A DNA stretch of 49,651 bases from Peptococcaceae bacterium (lineage in GTDB: Bacteria > Bacillota > Desulfitobacteriia > Desulfitobacteriales > Syntrophobotulaceae). Shown piece by piece: positions 1-8,628 of this stretch (positions within the stretch are counted from its first letter, which is position 1; each line of letters starts with the position of its first letter). The DNA lies in the NCBI GenBank assembly GCA_012839895.1, contig DUML01000080.1:1-49651 (forward strand), in the 5' to 3' direction. The position numbers and the translations under genes are program-made. The notes beneath the pieces are model-generated. The model was not told the DNA's origin. It made no database searches and worked only from the letters and a program-made list of their open reading frames with translations.

Positions 1-24
1 GGTATGCTTCTTATTAAGAGCCAT
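1..24 (-). CDS. 5' end of an unidentified gene running off the left edge
   Basis: Only eight codons are inside the window; they read MALNKKHT. A ribosome-binding site (GGAGG, positions 33-37) sits 8 nt before the ATG, which makes the start credible. The gene follows prmA in the same direction but has its own candidate promoter and palindrome, so it may be a separate unit. The peptide is too short to identify. Confidence 0.5.
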
Positions 25-49
25 AGCAGAAACCTCCGTATGTTGATTG

Positions 50-68
50 ATTGGTCACCAATATCATA
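50..68 (-). promoter_or_regulatory. candidate -10 box overlapping a 13-bp palindrome
   Basis: A TATGAT hexamer (63-68, minus strand) resembles a SigA -10 box, but no good -35 is seen 17 nt upstream. Immediately downstream, positions 50-62 form a perfect palindrome, ATTGGT-C-ACCAAT. A palindrome at this spot, about 30 nt before the start codon of the left-edge gene, is where a repressor operator would lie. The regulator is unknown. Confidence 0.3.
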
Positions 69-156
69 CTCGGTTTCTTGCTGTGGTTCTATAGTTTATT
101 GTTGCATTTCATTTTACAATGAATCATCTTTTTAATTTCTTTATTAAATACATCTT

Positions 157-1128
157 TTAAATTTCTTCAATAACTTCTTGAATATCTATGTTGTTAAGAG
201 AAGCCCAACTGGCAACCAACAAAACCCAGCCGGAGTCTTCTTTTTGTTCTTGGACAAATAGCCCCGCCTGAACCATCTTATGGACAACATCATCCACCCT
301 GGACTTGATAATCCCCGAAGCTATAAACACACCGTCACGTTTTAAGAGGATGGGCAGCTGGGGTAGAATTTCAATAATTACATCAGCAATAATATTGGCA
401 ACGACAACGTCAGCCTGTCCTTTAAATGCTTCACCCAGATTGCCAGTTTCCAAGCGGATTAAGTCTTGGACACCATTTAAACGTGCATTCTTTTCTGCGA
501 TTGTCACAGCCAAGCTATCAATATCCGCAGCTTGAACTTTCGCTCCCAATTTCGCTGCAGCAATGGCAAGAATACCAGAGCCTGTCCCGATATCAAAGAC
601 TTCCTTACCTTTGGAAACATACTCCTCAATAGCTTCCAAACATAAAGTGGTAGTGGGATGAGTACCGGTGCCAAAAGCCATTCCGGGATCAAGCTCTATT
701 AGCACCACGTCTTCATCGACCTTATCAACATCTTCCCAGGTAGGTTTAATTAACAAATGTTTGCCAACGCGAATTGGTTTAAAATAGCGTTTCCATTCGT
801 TAGCCCAATCCTCTTCTTTAACCTTGATTGTTTCCGCTCGTACCGTCCATTCCGGGAAAAGCCCTTTTAACATAAGGATCTCTTCCCGTAGAGACACAAG
901 CCTTACTTCCAAGCGTTCGTCCTCCGGCAAGTAACCTTTAATAACGCATTCACCGGTGGGCTTTAAGTCCTGAAATTCATGGTAATCCCAGGCTCCGGAG
1001 TCAATATACTGTTTGATTAACTCGGGAGATTCTACTACTACTCCCTGACAGCCTATCCGATAAAAAAGATCGGTAACAGCTTCTTCTCCTTCCGATGATA
1101 CTGTTACCGCTATTTCCAACCAATTCAT
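157..1128 (-). CDS. prmA: ribosomal protein L11 methyltransferase PrmA
   Basis: PrmA trimethylates ribosomal protein L11 in the cytoplasm using S-adenosylmethionine. The 323 residues are usual for the family. The N-terminal L11-recognition domain begins MNWLEIAV. The C-terminal methyltransferase domain contains FGTGTHPTT (about 152-160) and the SAM-binding glycine motif FDIGTGSGILA (about 178-188), followed by VVVANIIADV, the equivalent of the NPPY-like motif in this family. The ATG has AAGGAG 7 nt upstream. It starts 11 nt after dnaJ and is the last gene of the hrcA-grpE-dnaK-dnaJ-prmA cluster, an arrangement common in Bacillota, so it is probably co-transcribed with the heat-shock genes. 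The stop at 157 has no obvious terminator behind it. Confidence 0.96.
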   Translation of the reverse strand: MNWLEIAVTVSSEGEEAVTDLFYRIGCQGVVVESPELIKQYIDSGAWDYHEFQDLKPTGECVIKGYLPEDERLEVRLVSLREEILMLKGLFPEWTVRAETIKVKEEDWANEWKRYFKPIRVGKHLLIKPTWEDVDKVDEDVVLIELDPGMAFGTGTHPTTTLCLEAIEEYVSKGKEVFDIGTGSGILAIAAAKLGAKVQAADIDSLAVTIAEKNARLNGVQDLIRLETGNLGEAFKGQADVVVANIIADVIIEILPQLPILLKRDGVFIASGIIKSRVDDVVHKMVQAGLFVQEQKEDSGWVLLVASWASLNNIDIQEVIEEI

Positions 1129-1139
1129 AATTTTACTCC

Positions 1140-2285
1140 TTATCCGATGGCATCTTTGACATTTTCTTTTAATCTATCCCAGAAAGTCTTCTTGCCCATT
1201 TGCTGATCGGCGGGTGTAATACGGCCGAATTCACGCAGAAGTTCTTTCTGGCGTTCCGTCAGCTTGGTAGGGGTAACAACAATTACCCGGACATGCTGAT
1301 CGCCGCAACCGCCACCCCTGCGATAGGGAACACCTTTGCCCTTTATCCTAAAGACTTTGGAAGTTTGCGTCCCCTCCGGGATTTGCATTTTGACTTCTCC
1401 ATGAAGAGTCGGAACACTTATTTCAGCCCCCAGGGCCGCCTGAACAAAGGTTATTGGAATCTCACAGTAAATGTCGTTGCCTCTTCGTTCAAAAAAGTCA
1501 TCAGGTTCAATATTTAGGACAACATACAGATCCCCCGGGGGGCCTCCTCGTTCTCCCGCTTCTCCTTTGCCGCTAAACCGCAGGCTTAAGCCTTCTTCCG
1601 AACCTGCCGGAATATTGACTTGAATTCTCTTTCTTTCCCGCACTTTGCCACGACCCTGGCATTTGCTGCAGGGAGTGCTTATGATTGTCCCCTCGCCGTT
1701 ACAAACATTACAAGTCCTAGTGGTTGCCAACTGCCCGAAAGGAGTCCTTTGGACAGTTCTGATTTGGCCTGTGCCGCCACATTGAGAACAAGTCCTGGGG
1801 TTAGTCCCCGGAGCAGCTCCACTGCCGCCACAAGCCTGACAGGTTGTAGTAAGAGGTATTTCTATTTCTTTTTTAGCTCCAAAAGCAGCTTCCTTCAAAG
1901 TAATAGTCAAATCATAGCGCAAATCCGCACCCCTTGACGGACCCTGCCTACGGAAGCCTGTACCCATACCTCCGCCAAAAAACATTTCAAAAATGTCACC
2001 AAGACCAATGTCAGCAAAGTCAGAGAAATCCCCAAACCCGCCGAATCCACCCTGGCCGTTAAAGTCCACACCGGCATGGCCGTACTGGTCATATTTAGCC
2101 CTTTTTTCAGGGTCGCTTAATACCGCGTAAGCTTCGGTAGCTTCCTTGAAACGTTCTTCGGCTTCTTTGTCGCCGGGTTTAACATCAGGATGGTTTTCTT
2201 TGGCGATTTTTCTATATGCTTTTTTTATTTCATCCAGACTTGCTGATCTACTTACACCCAATACCTCATAATAATCACGTTTCAT
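1140..2285 (-). CDS. dnaJ: chaperone protein DnaJ (Hsp40)
   Basis: DnaJ delivers unfolded clients to DnaK and stimulates its ATPase. The 381 residues show the full type I layout: J domain (1-70) with HPD at 32-34, a Gly/Phe-rich linker (about 75-120), and a zinc region with four CxxCxGxG repeats ([32 protein letters not shown]; about 150-215). The C-terminal substrate-binding and dimerisation domains follow. The ATG at 2285 has GGGAGGAG upstream, but about 14 nt away, which is longer than ideal. It lies 270 nt after dnaK, with a strong stem-loop in the gap. Confidence 0.97.
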   Translation of the reverse strand: MKRDYYEVLGVSRSASLDEIKKAYRKIAKENHPDVKPGDKEAEERFKEATEAYAVLSDPEKRAKYDQYGHAGVDFNGQGGFGGFGDFSDFADIGLGDIFEMFFGGGMGTGFRRQGPSRGADLRYDLTITLKEAAFGAKKEIEIPLTTTCQACGGSGAAPGTNPRTCSQCGGTGQIRTVQRTPFGQLATTRTCNVCNGEGTIISTPCSKCQGRGKVRERKRIQVNIPAGSEEGLSLRFSGKGEAGERGGPPGDLYVVLNIEPDDFFERRGNDIYCEIPITFVQAALGAEISVPTLHGEVKMQIPEGTQTSKVFRIKGKGVPYRRGGGCGDQHVRVIVVTPTKLTERQKELLREFGRITPADQQMGKKTFWDRLKENVKDAIG

Positions 2286-2475
2286 GGTCTTAGTTGAAAC
2301 TCCTCCCTAGATATGGATACCTTAATTTCCTGCCGGGTATAAACATCCGGTATAAACATATAAGCGGGTCCAAAGAATCCCTTTGCACCCTAGCTGTCTC
2401 TAATATATTATTATACTCCAAAACAGGCTGTACTGTTAAGTGATAAATAAGATGACAACCCGTAATCTTAAATCT

Positions 2476-2507
2476 GCCGGTATTTAGCTCTAAGGCTAAA
2501 TACCGGC
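2476..2507 (-). other. 12-bp stem-loop in the dnaK-dnaJ gap
   Basis: Positions 2476-2487 and 2496-2507 are exact reverse complements (arm GCCGGTATTTAG) around an 8-nt loop. It lies about 50 nt after the dnaK stop. On the minus strand no U-run follows, so it is not a canonical intrinsic terminator. A role in mRNA processing, protection of the dnaK 3' end, or partial attenuation of dnaJ is possible. Nothing protein-coding is convincing in the surrounding 270-nt gap. Confidence 0.6.
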
Positions 2508-2555
2508 AATTAACAGCTTTGTTAAGGCCTTCAGGAATCAAACTGAAAAACCCTA

Positions 2556-4409
2556 TTATTTATCTTTATCAACTTCGGTATATTCAGCTTCAACAACATC
2601 ATCTCCGGCTTTTCCGGCACCTGCGCTTTGCTGAGCGCCTTGCGCCCCTTGGCCGGCTTGAGATGCTCCCTGGGCTGCCTGCTCACTATACATCTTTTCT
2701 ACAAAGGGATAGAGGACTTTAGTCAATGCCTCGGATTTGGATTTAATATCCTGGACATTATCGTTTTTCGCCGCAGCACGCAATTCTTCAACTGCCCTTT
2801 TAATATTTTCTCTCTCCGCAGGATCGCCTTTGCCTTCAAAGTCTCTCAAAGTCTTTTCAGCCTGATAAGCGAGGGAGTCAGCTTCATTTTTGGCATCAAC
2901 CAATTCTCTTTGTCTCCTATCCTGTTCAGCATTAAGTTCTGCGTCCTTGCGCATCCTTTCGATTTCTTCTTTGGTTAAGCCGGAAGAAGCAGTGATAGTT
3001 ACTTTTTGTTCATTGCCTGTTGCTTTATCTTTAGCAGAAACATGCACAATACCGTTAACATCAATGTCAAAAGTGACTTCAATTTGCGGGACTCCCCTGG
3101 GTGCAGGCGGAATTCCGGTAAGCTGGAAGCGTCCCAATGTTTTATTATAGGCTGCCATCTCCCGCTCACCTTGCAAAACATGAATATCTACCGAGGTCTG
3201 ATTATCGGCTGCCGTAGAGAAGATCTGTGATTTGGTGGTGGGGATGGTTGTATTCCGCTCAATAATTTTCGTGAATACTCCGCCTAAGGTCTCAATCCCT
3301 AAAGAAAGCGGTGTCACGTCAACGAGAATGATATCTTTCATTTCTCCGGCCAGCACTCCGGCTTGGATAGCGGCACCCAGGGCTACAACTTCATCGGGGT
3401 TAACCCCTTTATGGGGCTCCTTGCCGCTGATCCTTCTGATGGCTTCCTGTACAGCAGGAACACGGGTAGAACCGCCAACTAAAATTATTTGATCAATATC
3501 TTTAAAAGTTAGTTTGGCATCCTCCATAGCCTGGCGGGTGGGGCCCATAGTAGCTTCAATCAGATCGGCAATTAATTCTTCAAATTTTGCTCTTGTAATA
3601 TTCATATCCAAGTGCAGAGGACCTTCGGCCGACATGGTAATAAAGGGCAAATTAATGTTGGTCTGGGTAACGCCGGAAAGCTCAATTTTAGCCTTTTCGG
3701 CAGCTTCTTTTAGGCGCTGCATAGCCATCCGGTCTTTGGAGAGGTCAACACCATGGGATTTTTTAAACTCAGCGACAATGTAATCAATCAAACGCTGGTC
3801 AAAATCATCACCGCCCAGGTAATTGTTACCGCTGGTAGCCTTAACTTCCACCATCCCTTGACTTAGCTCCAAAATGGAGACATCGAATGTTCCGCCGCCC
3901 AAGTCATAAACCAGAACGGTCTGATCTTTTTCTTTATCCAGTCCATAAGCAAGCGCGGCCGCAGTGGGCTCATTAATTATCCTTAATACTTCCAAGCCGG
4001 CAATAGTGCCTGCATCTTTGGTGGCCTGGCGCTGGGCGTCCGTAAAATAAGCCGGAACGGTTATAACCGCTTTTTTGACACTGGTCCCTAAATAGGCTTC
4101 AGCATCGGCTTTCAGCTTTTGCAAAATCATGGCCGAAATTTCCTGGGGAGTATAGGTTTTGCCCATGAGGGTTACTTTATGATCGGTACCCATATGGCGC
4201 TTGATGGAAATAACAGTATTCTCAGGATTAGATACTGCCTGCCGTTTTGCCACCTGGCCTACTAATCTCTCCCCGCTTTTGGAAAACCCTACAACTGAAG
4301 GGGTAACGCGAGCTCCTTCAGGATTAGGAATAACGACAGGTTCTCCTCCTTCCAGAACCGCAACACAAGAGTTGGTTGTACCCAAGTCAATGCCAATTAC
4401 TTTACTCAT
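2556..4409 (-). CDS. dnaK: chaperone protein DnaK (Hsp70)
   Basis: This is the ATP-dependent Hsp70 chaperone that works with DnaJ and GrpE in the cytoplasm. The 617-residue protein is full length for Bacillota. The nucleotide-binding domain starts with GIDLGTTNS (5-13) and carries [13 protein letters not shown] and [13 protein letters not shown]. The linker is followed by the beta-sandwich and helical-lid substrate domain, and the C-terminus is an acidic tail ([13 protein letters not shown]) after a Gly/Gln/Ala-rich stretch. AGGAGG lies about 9 nt before the ATG. It sits between grpE and dnaJ, with long gaps on both sides (286 and 270 nt), each holding an inverted repeat. It has no CIRCE of its own and should depend on the hrcA promoter, unless the upstream gap holds another. 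Confidence 0.98.
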   Translation of the reverse strand: MSKVIGIDLGTTNSCVAVLEGGEPVVIPNPEGARVTPSVVGFSKSGERLVGQVAKRQAVSNPENTVISIKRHMGTDHKVTLMGKTYTPQEISAMILQKLKADAEAYLGTSVKKAVITVPAYFTDAQRQATKDAGTIAGLEVLRIINEPTAAALAYGLDKEKDQTVLVYDLGGGTFDVSILELSQGMVEVKATSGNNYLGGDDFDQRLIDYIVAEFKKSHGVDLSKDRMAMQRLKEAAEKAKIELSGVTQTNINLPFITMSAEGPLHLDMNITRAKFEELIADLIEATMGPTRQAMEDAKLTFKDIDQIILVGGSTRVPAVQEAIRRISGKEPHKGVNPDEVVALGAAIQAGVLAGEMKDIILVDVTPLSLGIETLGGVFTKIIERNTTIPTTKSQIFSTAADNQTSVDIHVLQGEREMAAYNKTLGRFQLTGIPPAPRGVPQIEVTFDIDVNGIVHVSAKDKATGNEQKVTITASSGLTKEEIERMRKDAELNAEQDRRQRELVDAKNEADSLAYQAEKTLRDFEGKGDPAERENIKRAVEELRAAAKNDNVQDIKSKSEALTKVLYPFVEKMYSEQAAQGASQAGQGAQGAQQSAGAGKAGDDVVEAEYTEVDKDK

Positions 4410-4489
4410 ATTTTTATTTCCTCCTTTATAACAAACAGAATCTTTATATCAAATAAAATGAATCAAGAATTATTTCTAGCCGGATCTCA

Positions 4490-4511
4490 CTTTAAACAGG
4501 ACTGTTTAAAG
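4490..4511. repeat. 22-bp near-perfect palindrome in the grpE-dnaK gap
   Basis: The arms CTTTAAACAG (4490-4499) and CTGTTTAAAG (4502-4511) are exact reverse complements separated by only 2 nt. A two-base centre cannot form a good RNA loop, so a protein-binding palindrome is at least as likely as a hairpin. It lies about 80 nt before the dnaK ATG. The rest of the 286-nt gap (4410-4695) is AT-rich and holds no credible gene. A TTGACA occurs on the minus strand at 4602-4607, but no -10 is at the right spacing. Confidence 0.55.
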
Positions 4512-4695
4512 CAAAAATCGCTCATAACAAGGTTTACAAGAAGCTTTATTGCAAAAAAATTAGATCTATATCTTTATTATGTCTTTAATTACGGTTGATT
4601 CTGTCAATTGTTATAGTTAATCAAAATCTCACGAATAATCCTAAGCGCTAATAATTCTATAATTTAAAATTATGAAATCCTAAAAATAGGAAGTT

Positions 4696-5271
4696 TTATC
4701 CTGATACTTTTACTTTGCTCGGCCTTATAACCTTATCTTTGAGAATATAGCCCTTCTGAATCTCTTCCAGGACAATATTTTCTCCTTGATCAGACTCTTC
4801 CTTGAGCAAAGCTTCATGTAAATTGGGGTCGAATTCTTTGCCGACAGCTTCGATGGCTTTCAACCCCTCGTCTTCCAGAACTTTGCGGAATTGCTTCAAA
4901 ATCATGGCCACACCTTGGGCATAGGCCTCAAAATCCTGTTTTTCCTGACTGGATTCCACAGCCCTGTCAAAATTGTCCAAAACAGGAAGTAAGGAAAGAA
5001 TAATCCTTTCTGAAGCGTACTTAAAAATATCTTCTTTTTCCTTTTGGGTTCTACGCCGATAATTATCAAATTCCGCCTTTAAGCGTTGCAAATGATTATA
5101 ATAGTCTTCAGCTTTGGCTTTTTGAGCTTCAAGTTCCGCTTTAAGATTATTAAGTTCTTCAATATTGGTTAAGTCAGCCTGGTCTGAACTTTGGGCAGTT
5201 TCTTCTGCAATATTAGCGGTTTCATCGGTTTCCGATATGTTTTCTTTTAACGGTTCTTTATTTTCGTTCAC
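4696..5271 (-). CDS. grpE: nucleotide exchange factor GrpE
   Basis: GrpE releases ADP from DnaK and acts as a thermosensor in the chaperone cycle. The 191 residues have the expected acidic, disordered N-terminus (about 1-45). A long coiled-coil helix (about 45-95) leads into the family signature around RLKAEFDNYRRRTQKEKE, and the C-terminal beta domain contains GVAMILKQF and FDPNLHEAL. The start codon is GTG, with GGGAGA about 9 nt upstream. It begins 20 nt after hrcA and is followed by the long gap before dnaK. Confidence 0.96.
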   Translation of the reverse strand: MNENKEPLKENISETDETANIAEETAQSSDQADLTNIEELNNLKAELEAQKAKAEDYYNHLQRLKAEFDNYRRRTQKEKEDIFKYASERIILSLLPVLDNFDRAVESSQEKQDFEAYAQGVAMILKQFRKVLEDEGLKAIEAVGKEFDPNLHEALLKEESDQGENIVLEEIQKGYILKDKVIRPSKVKVSG

Positions 5272-5291
5272 AAATCAGAGTCTCCCTTCCT

Positions 5292-6338
5292 TTAAGCATT
5301 TCCACGGTACTTCTCAGTAAGAATTTCCGTTAGGCTTTTAGTCATATAATCAACTATGCTCACAGCTTTTCTATAATCCATCCTGGTCGGGCCCAAGACA
5401 CCTATAGAACCGATTTGCTTACCGTTGATATGATAAGTTGCGGTAATTATACTGCACTCTTTGAAAGCTTCGTCAGGGTTCTCGGAACCGATTGTAATAC
5501 TCAACCCCTCCTGTTGAGGGCTAATTAGCTCAGCGAGCTTGCGGTTCTCCTGAAAAACAGCGAAAAGGTTTTTAACTTTCTTTAAGTCCCTAAACTCCGG
5601 CTGATTTAACATATTTAAAGCTCCGCCTAAATAAACGCGGTTATCAGCATCGGATTCCCGATTTTCAAAGATTTTCTCCAAAATGTACATCATGCCGTCA
5701 ATCATCCGGCGCTTACGGGAAAGCTCACCGTAAATTTCTTTAATTAAACCTTTCTTTAGATCCTGAACCCTGGTTCCGCTCATTTTTTCGTTAAAAATAT
5801 TGGCCAAAATTTGTAAATCTTCGGTGGTAGTATCTTCACCGATATCAACAATATTGTTTTCAATTGCCCCATTGTCTTTGACTGTAACCATAATGGCCTT
5901 TCCTTCTTCATAGGGCAAAAAATATAATCTCTTTAAAACGCTGTTACGGCTTTTAGGTCCCATAACCAGACTGGTGAGAGATGTGATTTGGGAGATAAGC
6001 TTACCTGTGTGCTCAATTACTTCCTGCACCTCATTCAGTCTGCTGGTAAGCTCTCTTCTTATCATCCTTTTCTCTTCCTCGTCCAAAACCAAAGGAACCA
6101 TTAGACTATCCACATAATACCGATAACCGGAGTCTGACGGTATTCTGCCGGCTGAAGTATGAGGTTGTTCAATTAAACCCATTTCTTCCAGATCAGCCAT
6201 TTCATTACGAATAGTAGCCGGGGACACTCCCAATTCAAACTTCTTGGAGATAGTCCTCGATCCGACAGGTTCGGCGGTGGCAATATAATCTTGCACAATG
6301 GCCTTTAAAATTTTTTGTTTTCTTTCATCCATTTGCAT
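5292..6338 (-). CDS. hrcA: heat-inducible transcription repressor HrcA
   Basis: HrcA represses the class I heat-shock operon by binding CIRCE and is activated by the GroE chaperonin. The ATG at 6338 (protein MQMDERKQKI) is preferred because GGGAGG lies 8 nt upstream; an in-frame GTG three codons earlier overlaps that site. The 348-residue protein has an N-terminal winged helix (about 1-75, with GVSPATIRNEMADLEE as recognition helix region) followed by the GAF-like dimerisation region. It is the first gene of the operon. A CIRCE element and promoter lie directly upstream, which indicates autoregulation. Confidence 0.97.
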   Translation of the reverse strand: MQMDERKQKILKAIVQDYIATAEPVGSRTISKKFELGVSPATIRNEMADLEEMGLIEQPHTSAGRIPSDSGYRYYVDSLMVPLVLDEEEKRMIRRELTSRLNEVQEVIEHTGKLISQITSLTSLVMGPKSRNSVLKRLYFLPYEEGKAIMVTVKDNGAIENNIVDIGEDTTTEDLQILANIFNEKMSGTRVQDLKKGLIKEIYGELSRKRRMIDGMMYILEKIFENRESDADNRVYLGGALNMLNQPEFRDLKKVKNLFAVFQENRKLAELISPQQEGLSITIGSENPDEAFKECSIITATYHINGKQIGSIGVLGPTRMDYRKAVSIVDYMTKSLTEILTEKYRGNA

Positions 6339-6362
6339 TGAGGCCACCTCCCTTTCTCGTTG

Positions 6363-6389
6363 TTAGCACTCCCCTCTAGTGAGTGCTAA
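6363..6389. promoter_or_regulatory. CIRCE operator
   Basis: TTAGCACTC (6363-6371) and GAGTGCTAA (6381-6389) are separated by exactly 9 nt, a perfect match to the consensus HrcA operator. It lies between the promoter and the hrcA start, about 25 nt before the ATG, so bound HrcA would block initiation or early elongation and the mRNA would carry the hairpin in its leader. Confidence 0.97.
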
Positions 6390-6403
6390 TGATATCTGAC
6401 CTT

Positions 6404-6432
6404 ACATTAGCACGATGGTAAAAGAATGTCAA
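6404..6432 (-). promoter_or_regulatory. SigA-type promoter of the hrcA-grpE-dnaK-dnaJ operon
   Basis: On the minus strand the -35 is TTGACA (6427-6432) and the -10 is TAATGT (6404-6409), with a 17-nt spacer. It lies immediately upstream of CIRCE. A GTGCTAA sequence, half a CIRCE arm, overlaps the -10 (6407-6413). Confidence 0.85.
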
Positions 6433-6498
6433 GATCCAATGTGCAACTTTATTAGCCTGGAGATTAAGAATATAGCCCAATTCTAATTCAGGTGGTGT

Positions 6499-7716
6499 TT
6501 ATTGGCAAATTATATCTACTAATAAGGAATTTAGGACAAAAAAGTAACGCGGATTGACTCTCAGCCTACCTTCATCCTGAATTAAAACCCCCTTATCTAT
6601 ATATTTTATCAGTTTTAAGCCATAAATATCCTGAATAGATTCTTTAAATTTTTGCGTAAAAGCATTAAGATCAACCCCTTTGGCAGTCCTTAAGGCCAGC
6701 ATTAGATATTCTGAAATCTTCTGTTCTCTGGTTAAGACCTCGGTTTCCAGGGGATCAAAAGCCTCCCTCCCGGCAAAGAGCAGTTTTCCGTATAATTCTA
6801 AATTCTCGGTATTTTTGGTCCTGACGCCGCCTAAGCAGGAAACTGCGCCCGGGCCTAACCCCAAATATTCTTCGCTTTGCCAATAGGTCAAATTATGCCG
6901 GCATTCAAACCCGGCTCGGGCAAAGTTGGATATTTCGTAGTGCCGGTAACCTTGTTGCTGGAGAAAACCTGCCGCCCACTCGTACATATCGGCTTGGATG
7001 TCGTCATCGGGCAAGACAGGATCTCCCTCCTCCACCACATTTAGAGGATTGCTACTGAACTTTCGGGCTAAAGGAGTACCCTCTTCAAGCATAAGGGCAT
7101 AAAGAGATAAATGCTCCGGTTCCAATTCCACTGCCCGGCGCAAAGTATCTTGCCAGTCAGTCAATGTTTGACCAGGCAAGCCAAAGATAAGATCCAGGTT
7201 TAAATTATGTATTCCCCCTTGGCGGATAAGCCAAACACTTCGCCTAATATCCTCTTTATTATGGATTCTGCCGATTTGGACAAGCATCCGGTCATTAAAA
7301 CTTTGGGCACCCAGCGATATTCTGTTAATCCCGTAGCTGACAAGGACATTAAGCTTCTCTTTAGTAAGAGTGCCGGGGTTGGCCTCTACAGTTTTTTCAA
7401 TCTCTTTCTGTTGAGCCTTAGACCCTTCTGGCGGCGAAGCTGTATTTTGAGGGCTTCCGAAGGAGAAATTTTTGTGAATGGCGCTTAATAAACTATCCAG
7501 CTCCAGCGGCTCCAAAATCGTAGGCGTGCCTCCGCCCAAAAAAAGAGAAGAAACCCCCCCTTGGGCTTCTTTTGACCGCAGTTTTGCTTCTTCGGCGACG
7601 GCTTGCAAGTAAATCCCTTTCCAATCCTCTCGGCAGCCAGCCAGGGGAATGGAGTAAAAAGCACAGTAAGCGCATTTTTTGAGGCAAAAAGGCACATGGA
7701 CATAGAGTGAAGGCAT
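6499..7716 (-). CDS. hemW: HemW-family radical SAM protein (heme chaperone, formerly HemN-like)
   Basis: HemW-type proteins bind a 4Fe-4S cluster and heme and are thought to deliver heme to target proteins; they are not oxygen-independent coproporphyrinogen oxidases despite the old name. The cluster motif CxxxCxxC is present as CLKKCAYC near residue 11, followed by GGGTPT, EANPGT, RISLGAQSF, DLIFGLPGQT and HYEISNFAR. A Ser/Pro/Gln-rich insert near residue 90 looks lineage-specific. I chose the ATG at 7716 (405 residues), 7 nt after AGGTGG; an in-frame GTG at 7728 overlaps that site. It lies between a VTT protein gene and hrcA. The lepA-hemW-hrcA order is common in Bacillota. Confidence 0.93.
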   Translation of the reverse strand: MPSLYVHVPFCLKKCAYCAFYSIPLAGCREDWKGIYLQAVAEEAKLRSKEAQGGVSSLFLGGGTPTILEPLELDSLLSAIHKNFSFGSPQNTASPPEGSKAQQKEIEKTVEANPGTLTKEKLNVLVSYGINRISLGAQSFNDRMLVQIGRIHNKEDIRRSVWLIRQGGIHNLNLDLIFGLPGQTLTDWQDTLRRAVELEPEHLSLYALMLEEGTPLARKFSSNPLNVVEEGDPVLPDDDIQADMYEWAAGFLQQQGYRHYEISNFARAGFECRHNLTYWQSEEYLGLGPGAVSCLGGVRTKNTENLELYGKLLFAGREAFDPLETEVLTREQKISEYLMLALRTAKGVDLNAFTQKFKESIQDIYGLKLIKYIDKGVLIQDEGRLRVNPRYFFVLNSLLVDIICQ

Positions 7717-7743
7717 TGTGTTTCCCACCTAATCCCGCTGGAC

Positions 7744-8589
7744 TTAAGGGTTATTGTCTCCCGTTTCCTGTGTAATTGAAGCATTTTTCGTTGACGTCTG
7801 CTCCCCTGTTTGCGGAAGACTGGTTTCCTGTGGTTCCGAGTTCGGACTTTCATCCTGGCTTTCTTTCATCTTCCGCCTCACTAATACTAATGAAAGCCCC
7901 TGCTGGCTTTTGCTTAAAACTGAAATTACCTGTTTTTTGTACATAAAACCGACAATAAGCAAAAACACAGCCAAAATTAAAGCGCTTACCACAATAGAAT
8001 AGTTTTGCTGCTCCAAATGGGCTCCAATGAAAGAAGCGCCGAACAAGGCCGGAAACCTGGCCATAAACACAATGGTAAAAAATTTAACCGGTTCTATGGG
8101 GGTTAAGCCAGCGGCATAGACCAAAAAATCTTTGGGAATGCCGGGTACTAAAAACAGGGAAAACAAAAAAGCCGTCGATTTTTTGTTTTTAATTAGATCC
8201 GTTAGTTTAGCGATTTTATCTGTAGAAACAAAAACCTTGACCAAAGGATAACCAAGGAAGCGGGTCAGAGCGAAAACCAAAAAATAACCAAGCATTATCC
8301 CAATGGCGGAATAAACTGTTCCGGCCAAAGTTCCGAAAATGTACCCACCCGCGATTTGCACTAACTCCCCGGGAATAGAAGCTACTACAACTTGTAAAAT
8401 TTGAAAGCAAATAAATACCAAAATACCCGCATGGCCGTAAGAGGCGAGGAGACTCTTAAACTCCTCCGGTTCGCTTATTAGCTCGTAGACTTGCGCGGAA
8501 TACCGCCAAGTGATAAAAAAGACTACGCCTAGAAAAACTGCCAACAGTATAAGATTAACTAGGACAGATAACTCCAGCTTTTTGAGCAT
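7744..8589 (-). CDS. TVP38/TMEM64 (VTT-domain) membrane protein
   Basis: The 281-residue protein belongs to the VTT/DedA-like superfamily (formerly SNARE-associated) of bacterial inner-membrane proteins, some of which act in lipid scrambling. An N-terminal membrane helix (about 10-28) is followed by the VTT core with a re-entrant pattern around VVASIPGELVQIAGGYIFG (about 68-86). A second motif, LFLVPGIPKDFLVYAAGLT (about 145-163), and a last membrane helix near 200-215 complete it. The C-terminal 60 residues are charged, Ser/Gln/Thr-rich and probably cytoplasmic. The ATG has a GGGGG tract 6 nt upstream. It sits 39 nt after lepA and 27 nt before hemW and is probably co-transcribed with both. 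The precise substrate cannot be told. Confidence 0.88.
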   Translation of the reverse strand: MLKKLELSVLVNLILLAVFLGVVFFITWRYSAQVYELISEPEEFKSLLASYGHAGILVFICFQILQVVVASIPGELVQIAGGYIFGTLAGTVYSAIGIMLGYFLVFALTRFLGYPLVKVFVSTDKIAKLTDLIKNKKSTAFLFSLFLVPGIPKDFLVYAAGLTPIEPVKFFTIVFMARFPALFGASFIGAHLEQQNYSIVVSALILAVFLLIVGFMYKKQVISVLSKSQQGLSLVLVRRKMKESQDESPNSEPQETSLPQTGEQTSTKNASITQETGDNNP

Positions 8590-8628
8590 AAATGCCCCCG
8601 TGGAATTTTTGCTGATTAGCGGAATAAA

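Noticed and set aside
2290-2541. Minus-strand 83-codon frame in the dnaK-dnaJ gap
   Set aside because: No ribosome-binding site, no recognisable motif, and it covers the stem-loop, so it is not a convincing gene.
4574-4607. Second SigA promoter for dnaK (TTGACA at 4602-4607)
   Set aside because: The only -10-like hexamers downstream are 20-22 nt away, beyond the normal spacer.
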